Part shown: positions 44,720 to 57,600 of the stretch, in pieces | How positions within the stretch are numbered: position 1 is the first letter of the stretch | Layout of the letters: each line of letters starts with the position of its first letter | Origin: Patiria miniata | Taxonomy: Eukaryota; Echinodermata; Asteroidea; Valvatida; Asterinidae | DNA: 64,000 bases | Reading direction: 5' to 3' | Assembly (NCBI RefSeq): GCF_015706575.1 | Contig: NW_024037057.1 | Coordinates: 4,483,501 to 4,547,500, forward strand | Position numbers and translations under genes: made by a program | The notes under the pieces: model-generated | Databases searched by the model: none | Seen by the model: the letters and a program-made list of their open reading frames with translations, nothing else | What the model was told of the DNA's origin: nothing

Positions 44720-44935
44720 GTGCTCCAACTGGCTCATGACGCCGTGATGGCCGGGCAGCTCAGCACAACTAAAACCACTGATCGTCTGTTAGCAGCTTCT
44801 CTGGGCAGAGTGTACAGAGTGAAGAATCATGTAACATTTAAAAGTGGTATTCCAAAACGTACGGGAGATCAGTCGGCGCTGTTGACGACAAAAACCAATT
44901 GTAATAACTCTTCTCGGTCACTTTTTTTGTTCTAT
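44720..44935 (+). mobile_element. LTR-kin retroelement fossil: integrase zinc-binding fragment
   Basis: LQLAHDAVMAGQLSTTKTTD resembles the N-terminal zinc-finger region of retroelement integrases. It is a short, broken fragment. Related, more worn sequence appears near 46,620-46,760 and 51,030-51,170. Family not determined. Confidence 0.4.
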
Positions 44936-46339
44936 AAACCACGTGCCTCTCGACGTCATACCGCCGGGCAACCATCGGGCAACCCAAACATTTCAGCATC
45001 ATTTGGCCTAATGTAAACGGTATGTGTCAACAATTTAATACATGTTTATGTCGAGAGATAAACATGCAGTGCAGAGGAGAAGAGTTTGCTGAAAGTTGGA
45101 ACACGTGACCCCACATCCAATTTGAAAACAATGTCACATCGTCTTATTATAGAAAAACCAATTACTATAGGATAACTCCGAATTCTTCTACGTTGATAGA
45201 TAACATCTGGATGAAGTGGATCCTTTATGCAATTCAAATCCATTAGAATCCCCACAAATTGTTAAGCCAACTCACAAATAAGTCCAAAGAGTATATAATT
45301 GAGAACGGAAAGAGACAAAGGCATGATGTCATCAATCCTTCTGTAGTCAATCAAATCTGTGATAGATGTCGCCCAACCTTTGAGTTCCAGTTTACTTTCC
45401 AGCAAGCGACGAATACTATTTCGTGTAAATTCCCAAACACACTTCGGTAGCTTAGGATTACATATTCAACTTATTTAACTATTAAAAAGGGACATGCAAA
45501 CTAAGTTAAAAATTAGCCATTTGAAAGAAACTATAATCACTCAGTTTAAAACCATGAAGATGACAACCCCAATTCCTATTTTTAAAATGTTGACTTCTGT
45601 TTTTATTATTTTTTTCATTATAATAATGTATATTTATTTAGCGAAGTAATCCGCCTAAAAGACGCTTAATGGAATAAAGGGATTAAATACTTTCAAAGCG
45701 ATTGTATTTCTAAAAGTTGACTTATCCATGCGTCGTAAGATTTAAGATTGGAAATTGCCAGGGATAAATGATCATACACAACCTTGGTATGGAGTTTTCT
45801 CTTCAGGTAAATCTTTCACGAAGTTTCTTATCTTTCTTTCGTGGGTTTACAATGTCTAGTCAGTGAGCTTGTAGGATCCCATTTTCAATCCAGGGTACAA
45901 ACTTTCACTCAAACTCTCCGGTTTTCGGCAGCATGTTTCAGAGCAGAAATCATTCCAAAACGCAGCCCCGAACCTTTTGTCGGGTAAATAAATGGTTCAA
46001 CGCCTTTTACAATGTTGCTCTCCCGTAGGCCTTCTATTTTCGAATTTTATACAGATGTTTATCTTGTTGGTTTTATTTTTTAGCAATATAAAATTGATTG
46101 ACTTGGCATAACGCGTCGAACGAAAACAAATCGAGTGTTGGCATGGAATAAATACTGACCACATTTATAGTTATATGCGGCCTAGGTAAAACTAACAGTA
46201 ACCGTGTATGGTTCCAAATTCTCAAAATACATCGTTGGAAATCGGGACAACGCTCGGCCTTATTCATCGGTTGTTTGAGGAAAATGCATTGTTTCTACTT
46301 CTTTGCGACGGCTGTCACGTTCATGAAAAATGAGAATCG

Positions 46340-47730
46340 CCCGAATAACGGTGACGCCGTGTCGGCCGCAGTTGACACACACATGCTCAGAAGGTAAAAC
46401 GTGCTGACTTACAACCACTGAAGTGTAAGGGAAGCTCTAATCAGGCCCAGCTAGCTCAATAACAAACCTCTGAATAAATGCTGTAATTTCCTTTTTTTAC
46501 CGGTCGGGCAAATGAAGTAAAGTATATACCATATCGGATGGTCTGTTGTTTTGGGAAATTGAAATAACTACCTGTAAAAAATGGTCAAACGATTATTTCA
46601 ACAAATTTAGACCAAACAAGTGCTTAAACTGGCCCATGTGCCCGAATGGCGGCATCATGCACGTTCATCCCCTTCACTTAGTTTGTGCGCATGCGCAGTT
46701 TGGGTAGTTTTGAACTAAAACCACGCTCGTCTGTCAGCAAATTCTTTTCGGGCACATTCCTTAAGGAAGTATGGTACTTTAAGTAATATTCCCGAACCGA
46801 CTAGAAATTAAACGGCACTATTGACAAAGTATTATAGGTTTATTATAGTTTTTATTATAGTTATAGAAAAATCAAGTATTCTCGAACGTTGATTGGTAAC
46901 ATCTTGATCAATAGATCCCACATGCCATAGAAATCTATTAGAATTCTTACTGATTCCGATGCCGACTCATTTTTTCTTTTGCCAACTACCCTGGAAGAAG
47001 TGATGTGCCTGAGTAGTATGTAATTAAGGAGGGAACGGGTCCGAGGCATGATGACATTAATCCTTCTGTAGTCAATCAAATCTATGATAGAAATTGCCCG
47101 AACTTTCAGTTCTATTGAGTTCATTCGGGTCGAGTTTAAACTCGCAGAATGATTAAAGAAAGAAAATCGAAGACTGGTATCAAATAATTTGAAGCTGAAG
47201 AAAAATTGCGGAACATGACGTGATATGATAAAACTGCTCAACGATGTCCGTTTATGGACAGTCACTCGCTTTTACTGTTAACGCCTTCAGCTGGGAATGA
47301 CGCACAGCAGATTGACCAGATTTACAGTAACGTACGTTTGGAATTATTGCCCAGCAAATATCCCGATAATTGGGTAATGCAGAAAAACGCACAACGCAAA
47401 GCAGCAGTGAGCAGTTTTAGATTTTAATTTTACAACAAAAGTACCGTACAGTTAAAAAAAAATAAAATAAATAATTAAAAAGGAAGTATGCACAGCAGAA
47501 GGAACAGAATTGCCGATTTTTGTTGCCCGACATCACTTGGGCGTAAGTATTCTGTATTCACGGCTGAGGAGGTGCGTGTGGGTTCGTGGCGTATCTAAAA
47601 AACACAATTTTTTTTTTTTTTTTTTTGGGGGGGGGGGGTGGGGGGGTGGGGGGGGGGGGCAAAAAAACATTGTTCCCCCTAAGTGGATCCAAAATTTACG
47701 ACGTGGAGTTCGGGGCCCGCTTATGGTGCC
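46340..47730. repeat. Duplicated segment, copy A (copies near 50,770-51,690 and 51,684-52,170)
   Basis: Shared blocks include ACTTACAACCACTGAAGTGT, CAGGCCCAGCTAGCTCAATA, GATCCCACATGCCATAGAAA, GGTATCAAATAATTTGAAGC, and ACGATGTCCGTTTATGGACA. The tail (47,480-47,700) contains a long G tract followed by GTTCCCCCTAAGTGGATCCA, matched at 51,660. Copies B and C are partly overlapping rearranged versions of this one. No gene is recognised. Confidence 0.75.
47605..47660 (+). repeat. T-run plus G-run low-complexity tract
   Basis: About 18 T followed by about 35 G with few interruptions, flanked by GTGGCGTATCTA and GTGGATCC. A shorter version lies at 51,625-51,647. G-runs of this kind accompany the hAT-like MITEs in this window. 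Confidence 0.7.
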
Positions 47731-48795
47731 CCGACGTTTGTTCTAATTCTAGATGCTCTGTAGTGCGATCTGACGCAATTTCTGACCACTTTAGCCAATA
47801 TTTTTTTCGAGAACAAGATGGCGGTGTACGCAGTGGCTGCAGGGGAGCTCTAGCCCGGTGAATGTAGTCAAGCACATCCCCTCGCCACAGATGTCCCGTA
47901 TATTTTCCAAAAGGAGACAAGGCAGCCCACTTTAGCGACCCGACTATGGCCAAGTCTGTAGCTAGAAGGATCGCAGAAATTAGAGGAATTTCTGAAGACG
48001 AAGCATTATGCCAAACACTCAATTCAAGAACACGGAAAGGCTATACAGCATCCAGTTTGATTTCTTGCTGTAATCTCACAGGCGAGCTATTCAAAATATA
48101 ATTATTCATTCCCTGTAGTGTTTTGTGGCAAACCATTTTTTGTTTTGAAGGATGAGCAAACAAAGAAGGCAAAAGGGGTGTGTACATTTAATATATGGAT
48201 ATATTTATGTTCTAAAAAGAAATAGAAAGAGTTCAAGAAAGGAACAAAACAAAACATCAGATGACAAAGATGCCAAATTTATATGTGTTTATATTTATGT
48301 ATGAGTTCAAGAAAGAAATGGAACAATATGGAAACCAGAAGAAAAAGAAGTCAAGTTTCATGAATGTAAATTTATAGAAGTTTAAGAAAGAAACAATCAA
48401 TCGAAAATGTTTCTTTGATTAATTAATACTGAAACAGGACGTAGCCAACGAGATAAACAAATGAATAGTTATTTAACGTCCGCTTCGTTGAAGCATCACA
48501 CAATCATCCCCTCCCATCAGACCACTGTGGCACACGTCGTAGACAATCATAAGTGCAACATCACCTCCCATTTTGTTTTCTGAGTGCTTGTCAGTTCATT
48601 TATTGGTGGGACGACTGAAGGTCGGTCTTTTGGGGAGAGCCAATGCCGGAGATGCGACATCGAGTTTAGGCCTCTAAATATAGTTTAATGCAGCCGATGG
48701 ACGGAAACAAGTATGAGAAAAAAGAGCACTAATAACATTTGCGTAGAGAGCTAGAATTTTCCATAGCGGGATATTTTTTTTTCGAAGTCACTTAC

Positions 48796-49031
48796 ATTTC
48801 TTTTGCAGGTTTACTTCTTGGTTTGCGGGTATTTAATGATGATGATGTCTTTCTCTCATGGGAGTGGTAATGAGACGACGGTTTCCTGTATGGAAGCACA
48901 GAAAGAAACGCCTCCTTCCTACGCCTGCTGACTTTAGTCTTCCTGCCGACGAGTTTGGCGATGGAGTGGTTGTACACGACGGCTGTTGCCTTGACGTAGG
49001 CATCCAAATCCTGAATGGTCTTTTGCGGCAT
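48796..49031 (-). CDS. First coding exon candidate 1 of the right UBL-DD-NLR gene
   Basis: ATG at 49,031 opens MPQKTIQDLDAYVKATAVVY, NHSIAKLVGRKTKVSRRRKE, AFLSVLPYRKPSSHYHSHER and ends at AAAGAAAT|GTAAGTG in phase 2. It matches the UBL1 exon at 42,531 (AT|T gives Ile). It is intact and lies 6.3 kb upstream of UBL1. The Arg/Lys cluster GRKTKVSRRRKE is conserved in all copies. Compare the intact second copy at 53,076; they may be alternative starts. Confidence 0.7.
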
Positions 49032-49750
49032 CTTGGTATTTACCGGGTTGACGGTGAGGAAATATGTGAAGATTCACTCATAAAAAGGAAAATCAACTGG
49101 CAGTTGTCCATGTACCGACATTGAATGCTCTACTGCGATGGATGGATTGTATATAAATCAGCTATGTACGCCCCATTAGTAAACACTCTTGACTGTAGCT
49201 TGGCAATGAACCCGGACAAGGTAGCACAGACTACACCTTGTTTCAACCGGATTGTACATGGCGAGGCGGGACACCAGATCATGGGTTTATCTTTCGGAAG
49301 CTTTCCAATCAACGGGTTTGCTTTGGTTACGGCTACCTCCCTGACTAAGTTCTCGGAGTTTATGACGTCACAAGCAAATGGGGATTCTTTAAACTGTTGG
49401 ATCTTTTTAAATAATGGAACGTTGCTAAAGTAAAAACAAGGGCCTGGATTGAGCTGGATTGCCCTTAGTCAGGGGCCTCAAGCTCTCCCGAAGCCAAAAC
49501 AGAACCGACGCCGTGCACTGGAAACCCACTTTTAGTTGGCTTTATCTAACCAGCGGCACCAAACTATGTAAAATATTCGCACAAATGCCGTAAACACTTC
49601 AGTTTTTGAACCTGAGAATAAAACTGTGAGCTTGTAGGGGCCCATTTCTATGGTTTGAGCTTGCAGTGCCCTCAGAGCAGAAATGTCGTCAAGTAAACTT
49701 TTGTGTGCAACAATAAATTGTTCAACGCCTTGTTATAGAGTTGCTGTCCC
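48835..49750. repeat. First-exon / 5' flank unit, copy 2
   Basis: Contains the intact first exon and 700 bp of upstream flank also found in the units at 43.1, 50.2 and 53.1 kb. The flank is the likely promoter-proximal sequence of this start. Confidence 0.75.
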
Positions 49751-49789
49751 CGTGCTAATTTCGACTGTCAAGGACTAGCACAACCGCTT

Positions 49790-50212
49790 GTTAAAGGTAG
49801 ACTGAAGTCAGCAATTACTTTCTGGAAAAGCATTAGAGAAAGTCAGTTTGCTTTAGATGTTATTGAACAAGGATATAAACTTCCCTTACTGAGTACCCCA
49901 CCTCCGTTGGTGATGCATAATAATAAATCAGCATTTGACAATAGTGATTTTGTTGAAGAAGCCATATGTGACCTGTTGGCCAAAAGTCAAGTTTTCCAGT
50001 GTAATAAACCACCCGACATTGTCAATCCCTTGTCAGTAGCAATTAACAGTTCTGGAAAGAAAAGACTTATTTTAGACCTAAAAGATGTGAGCGGGTTTCT
50101 CTCGGAGGAAAAGGTAAAATTTGAAGATTGGAACGAAGCTTTTGGTTATTTTTGTAAAGGGGATTTAATGTTCAAGCATACGTTCGTTACAGGATCGTAC
50201 CTTTGTAGAAAA
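49790..50212 (+). mobile_element. Retroelement fossil: N-terminal part of a reverse transcriptase, DIRS-like
   Basis: The plus strand encodes SAITFWKSIRESQFALDVIE, VEEAICDLLAKSQV and NPLSVAINSSGKKRLILDLK, a layout typical of the start of DIRS/Ngaro-type reverse transcriptases. Only this piece is present; the rest of the element is gone. It sits between two copies of the first-exon unit. Confidence 0.6.
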
Positions 50213-50214
50213 TA

Positions 50215-50780
50215 TACTGGCAATTGTCCATAAACTGGCATTCCATGCCCTACTGCGATGGGTTGTGTGTAAATAAGCTACGCGCCCCATTAGTAAACAC
50301 ACTTGACTGTAGCTGGGAATTGAACTTGGCATCTTGATATTTACCGGGTTGACAGTGATGAAATGTGCACGTGTGAAGATTTGCTCAGAGAAACGAAAAA
50401 CAACTAGAAGATATCCACGTACTGGCCTTCAATGCCCTACTGCAATGGATTAAATGTCAATCAGCTACGCGCCCCATTTGTAAACACACTTGACTGTAGC
50501 TTGGTAATGAACCAGGGCAAGGTAGCACAGACTACACCTGACCTGGTCTTGTTTCAACTGGGTTGTACATGGCGAGGCTGGACACCAGATGATGGGTTTA
50601 TCTTTTGGAAGTTTTCCAATCAACGCATTTGTCCCGGTTACGGCTTCCTCTTTGACTGAGTTATCGGAGTTTTTAAAGTCAAAAGCAAATGATTACTATT
50701 TTAACTCTTCGATCTGTAAGTTAAAAAAAGGAATGTAAGTAGAAAAAGGGCCTAGACTGAGCCGGATTGCCCCGACGTGT
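50215..50780. repeat. First-exon / 5' flank unit, copy 3 (partial, exon absent)
   Basis: Starts in the upstream flank. GGCATCTTGATATTTACCGG at 50,328 is the exon's 5' edge, but the coding part is missing. Two versions of the block ATTCAATGCCCTACTGCGATGG lie in series (50,240 and 50,428), so this copy is itself rearranged. Confidence 0.65.
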
Positions 50781-52170
50781 CGGCTGCAGTCGACACACAC
50801 ACACACACACCCACCCATGCCCAAAGGCAAACTCGTGCTCACTTACAACCACTGAAGTGTAACGGAAGCTCTATAAACAGGCCCAGCTAGCTCAATAACG
50901 AACCTCTGAATGCTGTAATTGTTTTTTTTTAAGTCAAGTATATTCCATATCTGAGGGTCTGCTGTTTGGGAAATTGAAATAACTACCTGTAAAAAGTGGT
51001 CGAACGATTATTTCAAAAAAAAATAGACCAAAAAAGTGCTTAAAGTGGCCCATGTGCCCGAATGGCGGCATCATGCACGTATGTTCATCCCCCCTCACTT
51101 AGTTTGTGCGCGTGCGTAGTTTGGGTAGTTCTGAACTAAAACCACCGCTCGTCTGTTAGCAAATTCCTTTTGTGCAAATTCCTTTAGGGAGTACAGTACT
51201 TTAAGTGATATTCCCGAACCGACTAGAAATAAATCGGCACTACTGAAAAAGTATTTTAGGATTATTATAGTTATAGACAAATCAAGTATTCTCCAACGTT
51301 GATTGGTAACATCTTGATCAATAGATCCCACATGCCATAGAAATCTAGTATGTAATGAAGGAGGGAACAGGTCCAAGGCAAGATGACATTAATCCTTATG
51401 TAGTCAATCAAATCTATGATAGATATCGCCCGAACGTTGAGTTCTATTGGGTTCATTTGTGTCGAGTTTAAACTGGCAGAATGATGTTAAAAAAATCAGA
51501 AAGGAAGTATGCACAGCAGACGGAACAGAATTGCTTGATTTTGTTGCCCGACATCACTTGGGCGACGAGTATTCTGTATTCACAGCTGAGGAGGTGCGTC
51601 TGTGTTCGTGGCGGATCTAGAACACATTTTTTTGTTGGGGGGGGGGCAAAAAACATTGTTCCCGTAAGTGGATCCAACATTTAGATCCCACATGCCATAG
51701 AAATCTATAAGAATTCTTACTGATTCCGATGCCGACTCTCTTGTTCTTTTGCCAACTACCCTGGAAGAAGTAATGAGTCTGAATAGTATGTAATAAACGA
51801 GGGAACGGGTCCAAGGCACGATGACATTAATCCTTATGTAGTCAATCAAATCTATGATAGATATCGCCCGAGCTTTGAGTTCTATTGAGTTCATTTGTGT
51901 CGAGTTTAAACTCGAAGAATGATGTAAAAAAATTCGAAGACTGGTATCAAATAATTTGAAGCTGAAGAAAAACATTAAGTGATATGATAAAACTGCTCAA
52001 CGATGTCCGTTTATGGACAGTCACTCTCTGTTACTGTTAACGCCTTCTGCTGGGAGTGACGCACAGCAGTTTGACCAGATTAACAGTAATGAACGTTTGG
52101 AATTATTGCCCAGCAAATATCCCGATATTTGGGTAATGCAGAAAAACGCACCACGCAAGCAGCACTGAGC
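50770..52170. repeat. Duplicated segment, copies B and C
   Basis: 50,772-51,690 and 51,684-52,170 each match parts of 46,340-47,460. Near 51,684 the sequence jumps back to the GATCCCACATGCCATAGAAA block, so one repeat is inserted into or recombined with the other. A (CA)n run is at 50,795-50,811. Confidence 0.7.
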
Positions 52171-53075
52171 AGTTGTAGATATATTTATCCTAAGTTTTAG
52201 ATACTTTTACATAATATCCCATCCAGACTCCAACCAGTCTGAAAAATAGTGTTTAAAATCGGCTAAGCACACATTTATTTCCTTATTAGTACCTGTCTTA
52301 AGCAAGCCAGGAGTCATCCGAATCATGTAGGTTTGTTTGGTATAAAACTATATTTTGTATCAGTTAATTTTGAATTAAAATCTTTGGAATGTAAAATAGA
52401 TTGGACAAGGGAATAATTGCAAACTTCTATCAAAAACGTCCCCCGAAACTCTGAGATGTTTTATTACAATATAGCAAGACGTGAATGGAATGTGCCATTA
52501 ATATGAGCAAGATACTACTCACTTAAGAAAAAAATGGTTTTTCTTGCGATTTTGAAATTATAATATAAGAATAAGAACGATCATTTAGGTCAGGCCCATG
52601 TTATGATTGTAAAATATGGTATGCTGGATGCAGCAAGCTGGCAGTGAACATTGGTTGTGATACGAAAGAAAAAAATCAAGGTTTGTTAATACATTGAAAA
52701 CATTTAAACTAAATTGAAAGTATGTCTAGCTGTGGGCCCATGCCGGAGACATCAAGTTAGGGTGTAGTGTTTGCTTTCCTTTATAGAGTCATCCGACCTG
52801 AATTTAAATTGGAAATTGATCACAGAACACATTCGTGTAGACAACTTGAATTTCTTGTTAGACATCTCTGAAAACAATGTTGCAACCTGACGCCACTTCC
52901 GCGATTGTGCACAAAGTCTATAGAGAGTCAGGAATAGTATTTCCTCACAAAATTGAAAATGTTTCTCAGTTCCAGATTCATGTCTTATCATTTTTTGCAA
53001 TGACTGACTTTCATGATATGATTATGAAGAAGAAAGTGGCGTCAGGTTGCAACATTTTTTTTCCAAATCTCTTAC

Positions 53076-53311
53076 CTTTCTGTTGTAGGTTTACTTCTTG
53101 GTTTACGGGTAATCCATGATGATGATGTCTTTCTCTCATGGGAGTGGTAATGAGACGACGGTTTCCCGTATGGAAGCACAGAAAGAAACGCCTCCTTCCT
53201 ACGCCTGCTGACTTTAGTCTTCCTGCTGACGAGCTTGGTATTGGAGTGGTCGTACACGACGGCTGTCGCCTTAATGTAGGCATCCAAATCCTGAATGGTC
53301 TTTTGCGGCAT
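53076..53311 (-). CDS. First coding exon candidate 2 of the right UBL-DD-NLR gene
   Basis: ATG at 53,311 opens MPQKTIQDLDAYIKATAVVY, DHSNTKLVSRKTKVSRRRKE, AFLSVLPYGKPSSHYHSHER and ends at GAAAG|GTAAGAG in phase 2, joining in frame to UBL1 (AG|T gives Ser). It is as intact as the copy at 48,796-49,031 and differs from it at about ten residues. Whether one, both or neither is used cannot be decided from sequence. It lies 10.5 kb from UBL1. Confidence 0.65.
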
Positions 53312-54640
53312 CTTGGTAATTACCGTGTTGATGGTGAAGTTAGGTGTACAGATTCACTCACAGAAATGAAAATCAACCAGACGTTGTCAGAAGCTGTCCG
53401 TGTACTGGCATTCAATGCCCTACTGCGATGGATTGTATGTAAATCAGCTATAGGACCTACGGCTCACAAGCAAACATACTTCACTGTAACTAAGATGCGC
53501 ATACTTAACTTCTCGTTTATATCGAACCCCTGCAAGGTAAAGCGGACTATACACCTAGACTTGGTGCTAAGTCGCTAATTGTTTGGCATACGGTATCGGT
53601 TACTGGCTCCACGCACGCAAAATATCGCTGCAATGAGCGTAGTCTGGTTCCCAGACCGAATGATGCTGACTATTGGTGTTCAATTACCGACTTGGTGAAT
53701 ATGTTTTCAATTTTGTACGCAACATATGGGAGAATTTTGAATCGCTAGCAAATTCTATGCGAGCGCTCTGATTGGTTCAGATTCCAGAGTGTATTCTAGG
53801 CCGCCACGGAAGATCATTCACATTACTTCGAGGGTTTGAACTTCGTGTTGTATAACATAAAAATCATTTTAGGGCATACAAATATAAATCAAGTATATCA
53901 CAATGATACATTTAAGTTCAATTACACAATTGACCTAGCTGAGTGTATTGGTCGTTAAAACCTCGCCAGGTCTTCAAACATGTCCCCGACGTATTGAGAA
54001 GAACTCCCTATGTAACGGAATGAATGAGTCCTCATTTGCATAGTGGTGCGCCATTGGATCTCACCGCAAAAATGCACTGCACATGTATTGCGCTGCTTGC
54101 ACATATGAATAACGGTGCGAGAATGGAATCGTCAAGTCAATTACGTCTTATACCAGCCACGCCGATGGAGTTCGACTAAAGTTCACGGACAAATTACGAA
54201 TATCTAACGACTTGTCATCAAGTCTAGGCTACACCTGACCTTGCCGTGTTTTGTTTGAACTTGTTTGTACATGACGAGGTGGGACGCCAGATTATGGGTT
54301 TATCTTTTAGGGTTTTCCAAACCACGGATTCGTGTCCAGCTACGGCTTTGTCTCTGACTTGAGGATCATTCTTGGAGTTTTTTTGTAAAATAGATATTCT
54401 TCAAAGTTTGGCTTCGTATTATAATATTTTAGGCAGAACAAGGACCCGGATTGAGCCAGATTCCCCTTTGTCAGGGGCCTCAAACTCTCCCGAAGCCAAA
54501 AGCAGAACCGAAGCCGTGCACTGGAAACCCATGAGTATTTGACTTTATCTAGACAGGTGCATCAGTAAACATGTGAGTGCCGTAAACACTTCAGAATTGG
54601 ACCTTTGGAACATTGCGTGAGTAGATAAGCGGCCGTGAAA
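53130..54640. repeat. First-exon / 5' flank unit, copy 4, split
   Basis: The exon and its near flank (53,130-53,470) are followed by ~750 bp of unrelated sequence. The rest of the flank follows at 54,225-54,640 (CACCTGACCTTG, TTATGGGTTTATCTTTT, GGGGCCTCAAACTCTCCCGA). Confidence 0.65.
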
Positions 54641-54649
54641 AATTATTGG

Positions 54650-57600
54650 CATTGTCAGATCGCACGTATGCTGCTTTTTACATGGACGACAACCAGTACA
54701 GCCAGGTATTACCAGATACTATAGCATGACATGTATTGGTGGAACAAAGTCGGAGAGCAGTTTATTAAAAGAAAAATCAAAGAGAAACTAAGCTTAAAAA
54801 TCGCCCTTTGTACCAGGTAAAACGTTTGGAAGACCGCAATGGCATTAACAAAGTCAAAACGTCTGTGTCAGCAGGCTCGTGCTATATACACTGGAAAATT
54901 ATCATAGGTGAACTAATATAAAATCAACGATTTCAAAGAAACATATTTTCTATTTTTTTTTTATTTATTACATGTAGTGAAATCAGTGGTATATTCAGGA
55001 GGCAATATTCAGTCGGCCGTCTTGATTACGTCATATAAACATGTTACCCCAAAGGGATTCTGGGTAATTTTGATGGTCCACATTTGAAATTTTTTACGGA
55101 AATCGAAATTTCACAACCGCCAATAATAGTAATCCCCTTCCCACGCTACCGTCGGAGAGGGGTGGGAAGAGGGGTCCTAAAGCATCCTACCTGAACAGCG
55201 CCTACAATTCTCAGATGTTTTCACCACCGGTCTTACCACCCCCATTTTAATTATGCGCCGGCCAAGTATTTTTATGAACGACAAACAAATTTGGGGACCT
55301 TTTTCAAGAAACAAAAGTTCCAATTTGGCTCCCCTCCCGAACGCAAAACCCGGGGCGATTTCAAGAAATGCTAAGACGGGTCTTAAACTTGTCACCAAGG
55401 AACAATTGTACTTGTCCAAGGAGCAATTGTACCAAACGTAAAATGTGTTCAACGCGACATAATTTTTTTTGGCAACACGGTCGGACTCGTTTTAATATAT
55501 CTGTCATAGGGTTGTCCTATCTCTAGACTTGGCCCAAGTCTTTTTTTTATCGCCTTATGTCCTAAGATGAGTCGTAAAATAGGAAGAATCTCGCTCTAGC
55601 TGTGCGAGTTGGCAAACAACGCTGATTGAGTGTTAAGAATGTATATTATGCAAAGCACATCGACTGTGCCCAAGCACCAGGCAAGAATGACCAACTGAAA
55701 CTAGCCTATACGTAGACCTACATGTAGCGAGATGCTATTGTATAATTATAGAGGCAAGGAATATGAGGCGTGACCCTGGGTGGGCCCTACTGCTCCACAT
55801 GTGGGTGGAGCAAGGCTGCATTCTAAACTCGGCGCGTTAAGGTTGGTAACCGTGCAGTAGTTACTAGTGCGTTTACTGACAGACCACTCGTAACTCAGAC
55901 TTGGACCAAGTCTAACCGTTGAGTGGGTGCTGTTGCACGGAGCTCATAGTCGTCTGCCGAACTTGGTTGTATTCGGGTGTCTGTAATGAACAGCGCCACG
56001 AGTGTCGGACAGTGTCCATAGTTAGTTTCTGTGTTAACACATGTCCGTGTCATTGTAGGGCCCATGTCGTATCTTATCTATACTCCTCAAAACAAACGAT
56101 GCATTGTCTGATGAATTCTGGGGAAGCTCTCGTTAATAATGACGTTTTTGGAAAATATCTTTGGAGGCCAGACGCCCGTCTCGGCCAAACAGATTCCGGA
56201 GGCTGTGTGTCTTCTCTGCAAAAACTTCGTTTGCGATCTCTGGGGAAAAAAAAGAAAGACAGATGAAAACAAGCAGACATAAATCTAATGATTGTTATCG
56301 CAGGAATTAAATTAGATTGGACATACACCGTGTTTGTGCATGCACAGATGGGGTGTGAACCCCCACATAAATGGATGTTGTCGGCCGCATTGTCCTCCTG
56401 CCGGAGAAAGTATTGCGTCCATCGGCAAATTTGCAGGGGTGATCCATTGTCTGATCTAATGGCCATGACTGTCCGCTTGGAACAGCGCACCCTATAGGAC
56501 CAGGAGACACTTTTCGATTTTAAAGAGGCCAGGGTGACCGGGTGACAAATCCTTTTTACCTTTCAACAGGCATGTCTTGTCGGCAAATTTGTAGTCAACC
56601 CACCCAACCCCAAATAGCTATGCATGGGCATGCAGAGCCTCGATCTGGCAACTTTACACAATAAATATCGCCAGTTCAGTGATTCCCGTGTCGGGGTTCA
56701 GATCACTGAACCGGCTATTTTTATTTTGTAAAGTTGCCCAGACCGAGTCTGTGAATACCCAATGGCGGAGTGTGAGAAGAGCGAATTGGAAGTGGTATAG
56801 CAACGTCCTCCTGAAAGTTGCTCTATGTTGCAATGGAGTGAAGGCATCATTTCGACTATGGCGATGGGCGTCAAGGTTGCTTTCAGGGATGATAATGTTT
56901 TGAGGGATTTGATAACCAACAAAACTTTGAACAGAAATTTGTGAAAGTGGATGAATCGAACTTGAATTTGATGAATGCATTGATCACTTGTGAGAGTAAG
57001 GTTTTGTTTTTAAGAGGAAGATTTATTGTGTGTGCCTCGGGGCATTATGGTGAGCTCGTAGCCCAGGTTGGACGCCCAGACTTCATTGCATTCTCCCTCC
57101 GTACGTAGTGCGGTAGTGGAGTCCACCTGGGCTAGCTCTGTTCCCCTAGTAAGATAGAAAGGTTAAACTGCTCACGGTTAAAAATGTAAGCGCGAGTATA
57201 CATAATTGATAAAGAGCGTCCCAGTATAATGTGGTGTCCAGCCCCCCCCCCCCCCCCTCTTTTCGAATGTGGACGGCCGGGCAATTCGGGCGTTTCATGT
57301 GCCACCAAGAGTTTGCCACGGAGAGTTGATTTTCCTAGTGCATCGTGGGAGATGGTCGACAAATTCACAGCGCGGGACATTTGAATTTGTTAGGTTTTTT
57401 CCGGTCAGTAGGTTCGTAAGCGTATGATTCGAATATAAAATTGTTTTTTTTTCTTTTGTTTGTATCAATATTGTGTTTTTGTAAGGCGGCAGAACGCTAT
57501 ACCCGACTTTTTAACCACTTAGCTAAAGTTGTTTAATGACTCTCATTCAAATGGGCCTGGTTTTGTCGACCGTAATTTGAAAAACTGACTCTCCATAATG

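Noticed and set aside
44478-45450. Several 60-100 codon frames
   Set aside because: Inconsistent between duplicated copies; apart from the integrase-like fragment nothing is recognisable.
46861-47265. 134-codon minus-strand frame, repeated in part at 51.3 and 51.6 kb
   Set aside because: The copies do not keep a common frame and no domain is seen; the similarity is due to duplicated DNA.
55919-56490. Overlapping frames on both strands
   Set aside because: No splice structure, domain or paralogue; composition ordinary.
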